From JBHIER01 sp046760705 [NCBI: bacterium] (GTDB taxonomy: Bacteria > JBHIER01 > G020348925), in NCBI GenBank assembly GCA_046760705.1, contig JBHIER010000192.1, positions 1 through 6,697 of the forward strand: 6,697 nucleotides of DNA, given 5' to 3'. Both the position numbers and the translations under genes were made by a program. Shown in pieces: positions 6,666-6,697 of this stretch. Numbering within the stretch: the stretch's first letter is position 1; every line of letters begins with the position of its first letter. The notes below the pieces were generated by a model. It ran no database searches. It saw only the letters and a program-made list of their open reading frames with translations, and was not told the DNA's origin.

Positions 6666-6697
6666 TTTATCCCTCTCCGTCCGTAGCCCCGCTTTCC

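Noticed and set aside
6559-6697. Promoter or start of a further gene at the right edge
   Set aside because: No open frame with a ribosome binding site and no convincing -35/-10 pair is visible. The stretch is occupied by repeats and simple non-coding sequence.

Overview
The window (6,697 bases, moderately GC-rich) holds two large genes on the + strand. Each encodes a multidomain exported protein, and a short non-coding tail follows. Both proteins end in the same roughly 90-residue module: an N-Y-P-N-P-F-N-P motif, then Y-N-x-L-G-Q, V-x-T-W-D-G-R-D, S-G-V-Y-F-Y-R and a basic last residue. This is the FlgD-Ig-like / type A Por (type IX) secretion sorting domain. Together with the other domains, it suggests an uncultured bacterium of the FCB superphylum (KSB1, Zixibacteria, Latescibacteria, WOR-3 or similar lineages). 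No marker gene is present, so the phylum is inferred, not shown.

Layout. Positions 2-1984 are the 3' part of a secreted protein whose start lies upstream of the window. It has an unrecognised N-terminal region, an Ig-like domain, a class-I-glutamine-amidotransferase-like (GATase-like) fold domain and the sorting domain. Positions 1985-2115 are a 131-base spacer with a small hairpin, a strong intrinsic terminator and a very good ribosome binding site. Positions 2116-6468 encode a complete 1,450-residue subtilisin-family (S8) protease precursor. Its order is signal peptide, propeptide, S8 catalytic domain, a D-G-D-G-x-x-E-x-G-E beta domain, a GATase-like domain, two Ig-like domains, a jelly-roll domain of the immune-inhibitor-A type, a type I dockerin pair, a cohesin-like domain and the C-terminal sorting domain. 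Positions 6469-6697 are non-coding. They contain an 11-bp perfect hairpin and a cluster of related palindromic elements, two of them clearly the same repeat in opposite orientations.

The two genes share three domain types in the same order (Ig-like and GATase-like modules, then the sorting domain), so they are probably a locally expanded family of cell-surface or secreted proteins. The terminator between them suggests at least partly separate transcription. The protease keeps the full Asp/His/Ser triad and the oxyanion Asn, but its motifs around Asp and Ser are non-canonical. The most unusual points are the dockerin next to a cohesin-like domain inside one protease, the uncharacterised N-terminal module of the first protein, and the palindromic repeat cluster. 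I see no RNA gene, CRISPR array, transposase or complete novel multi-gene system.
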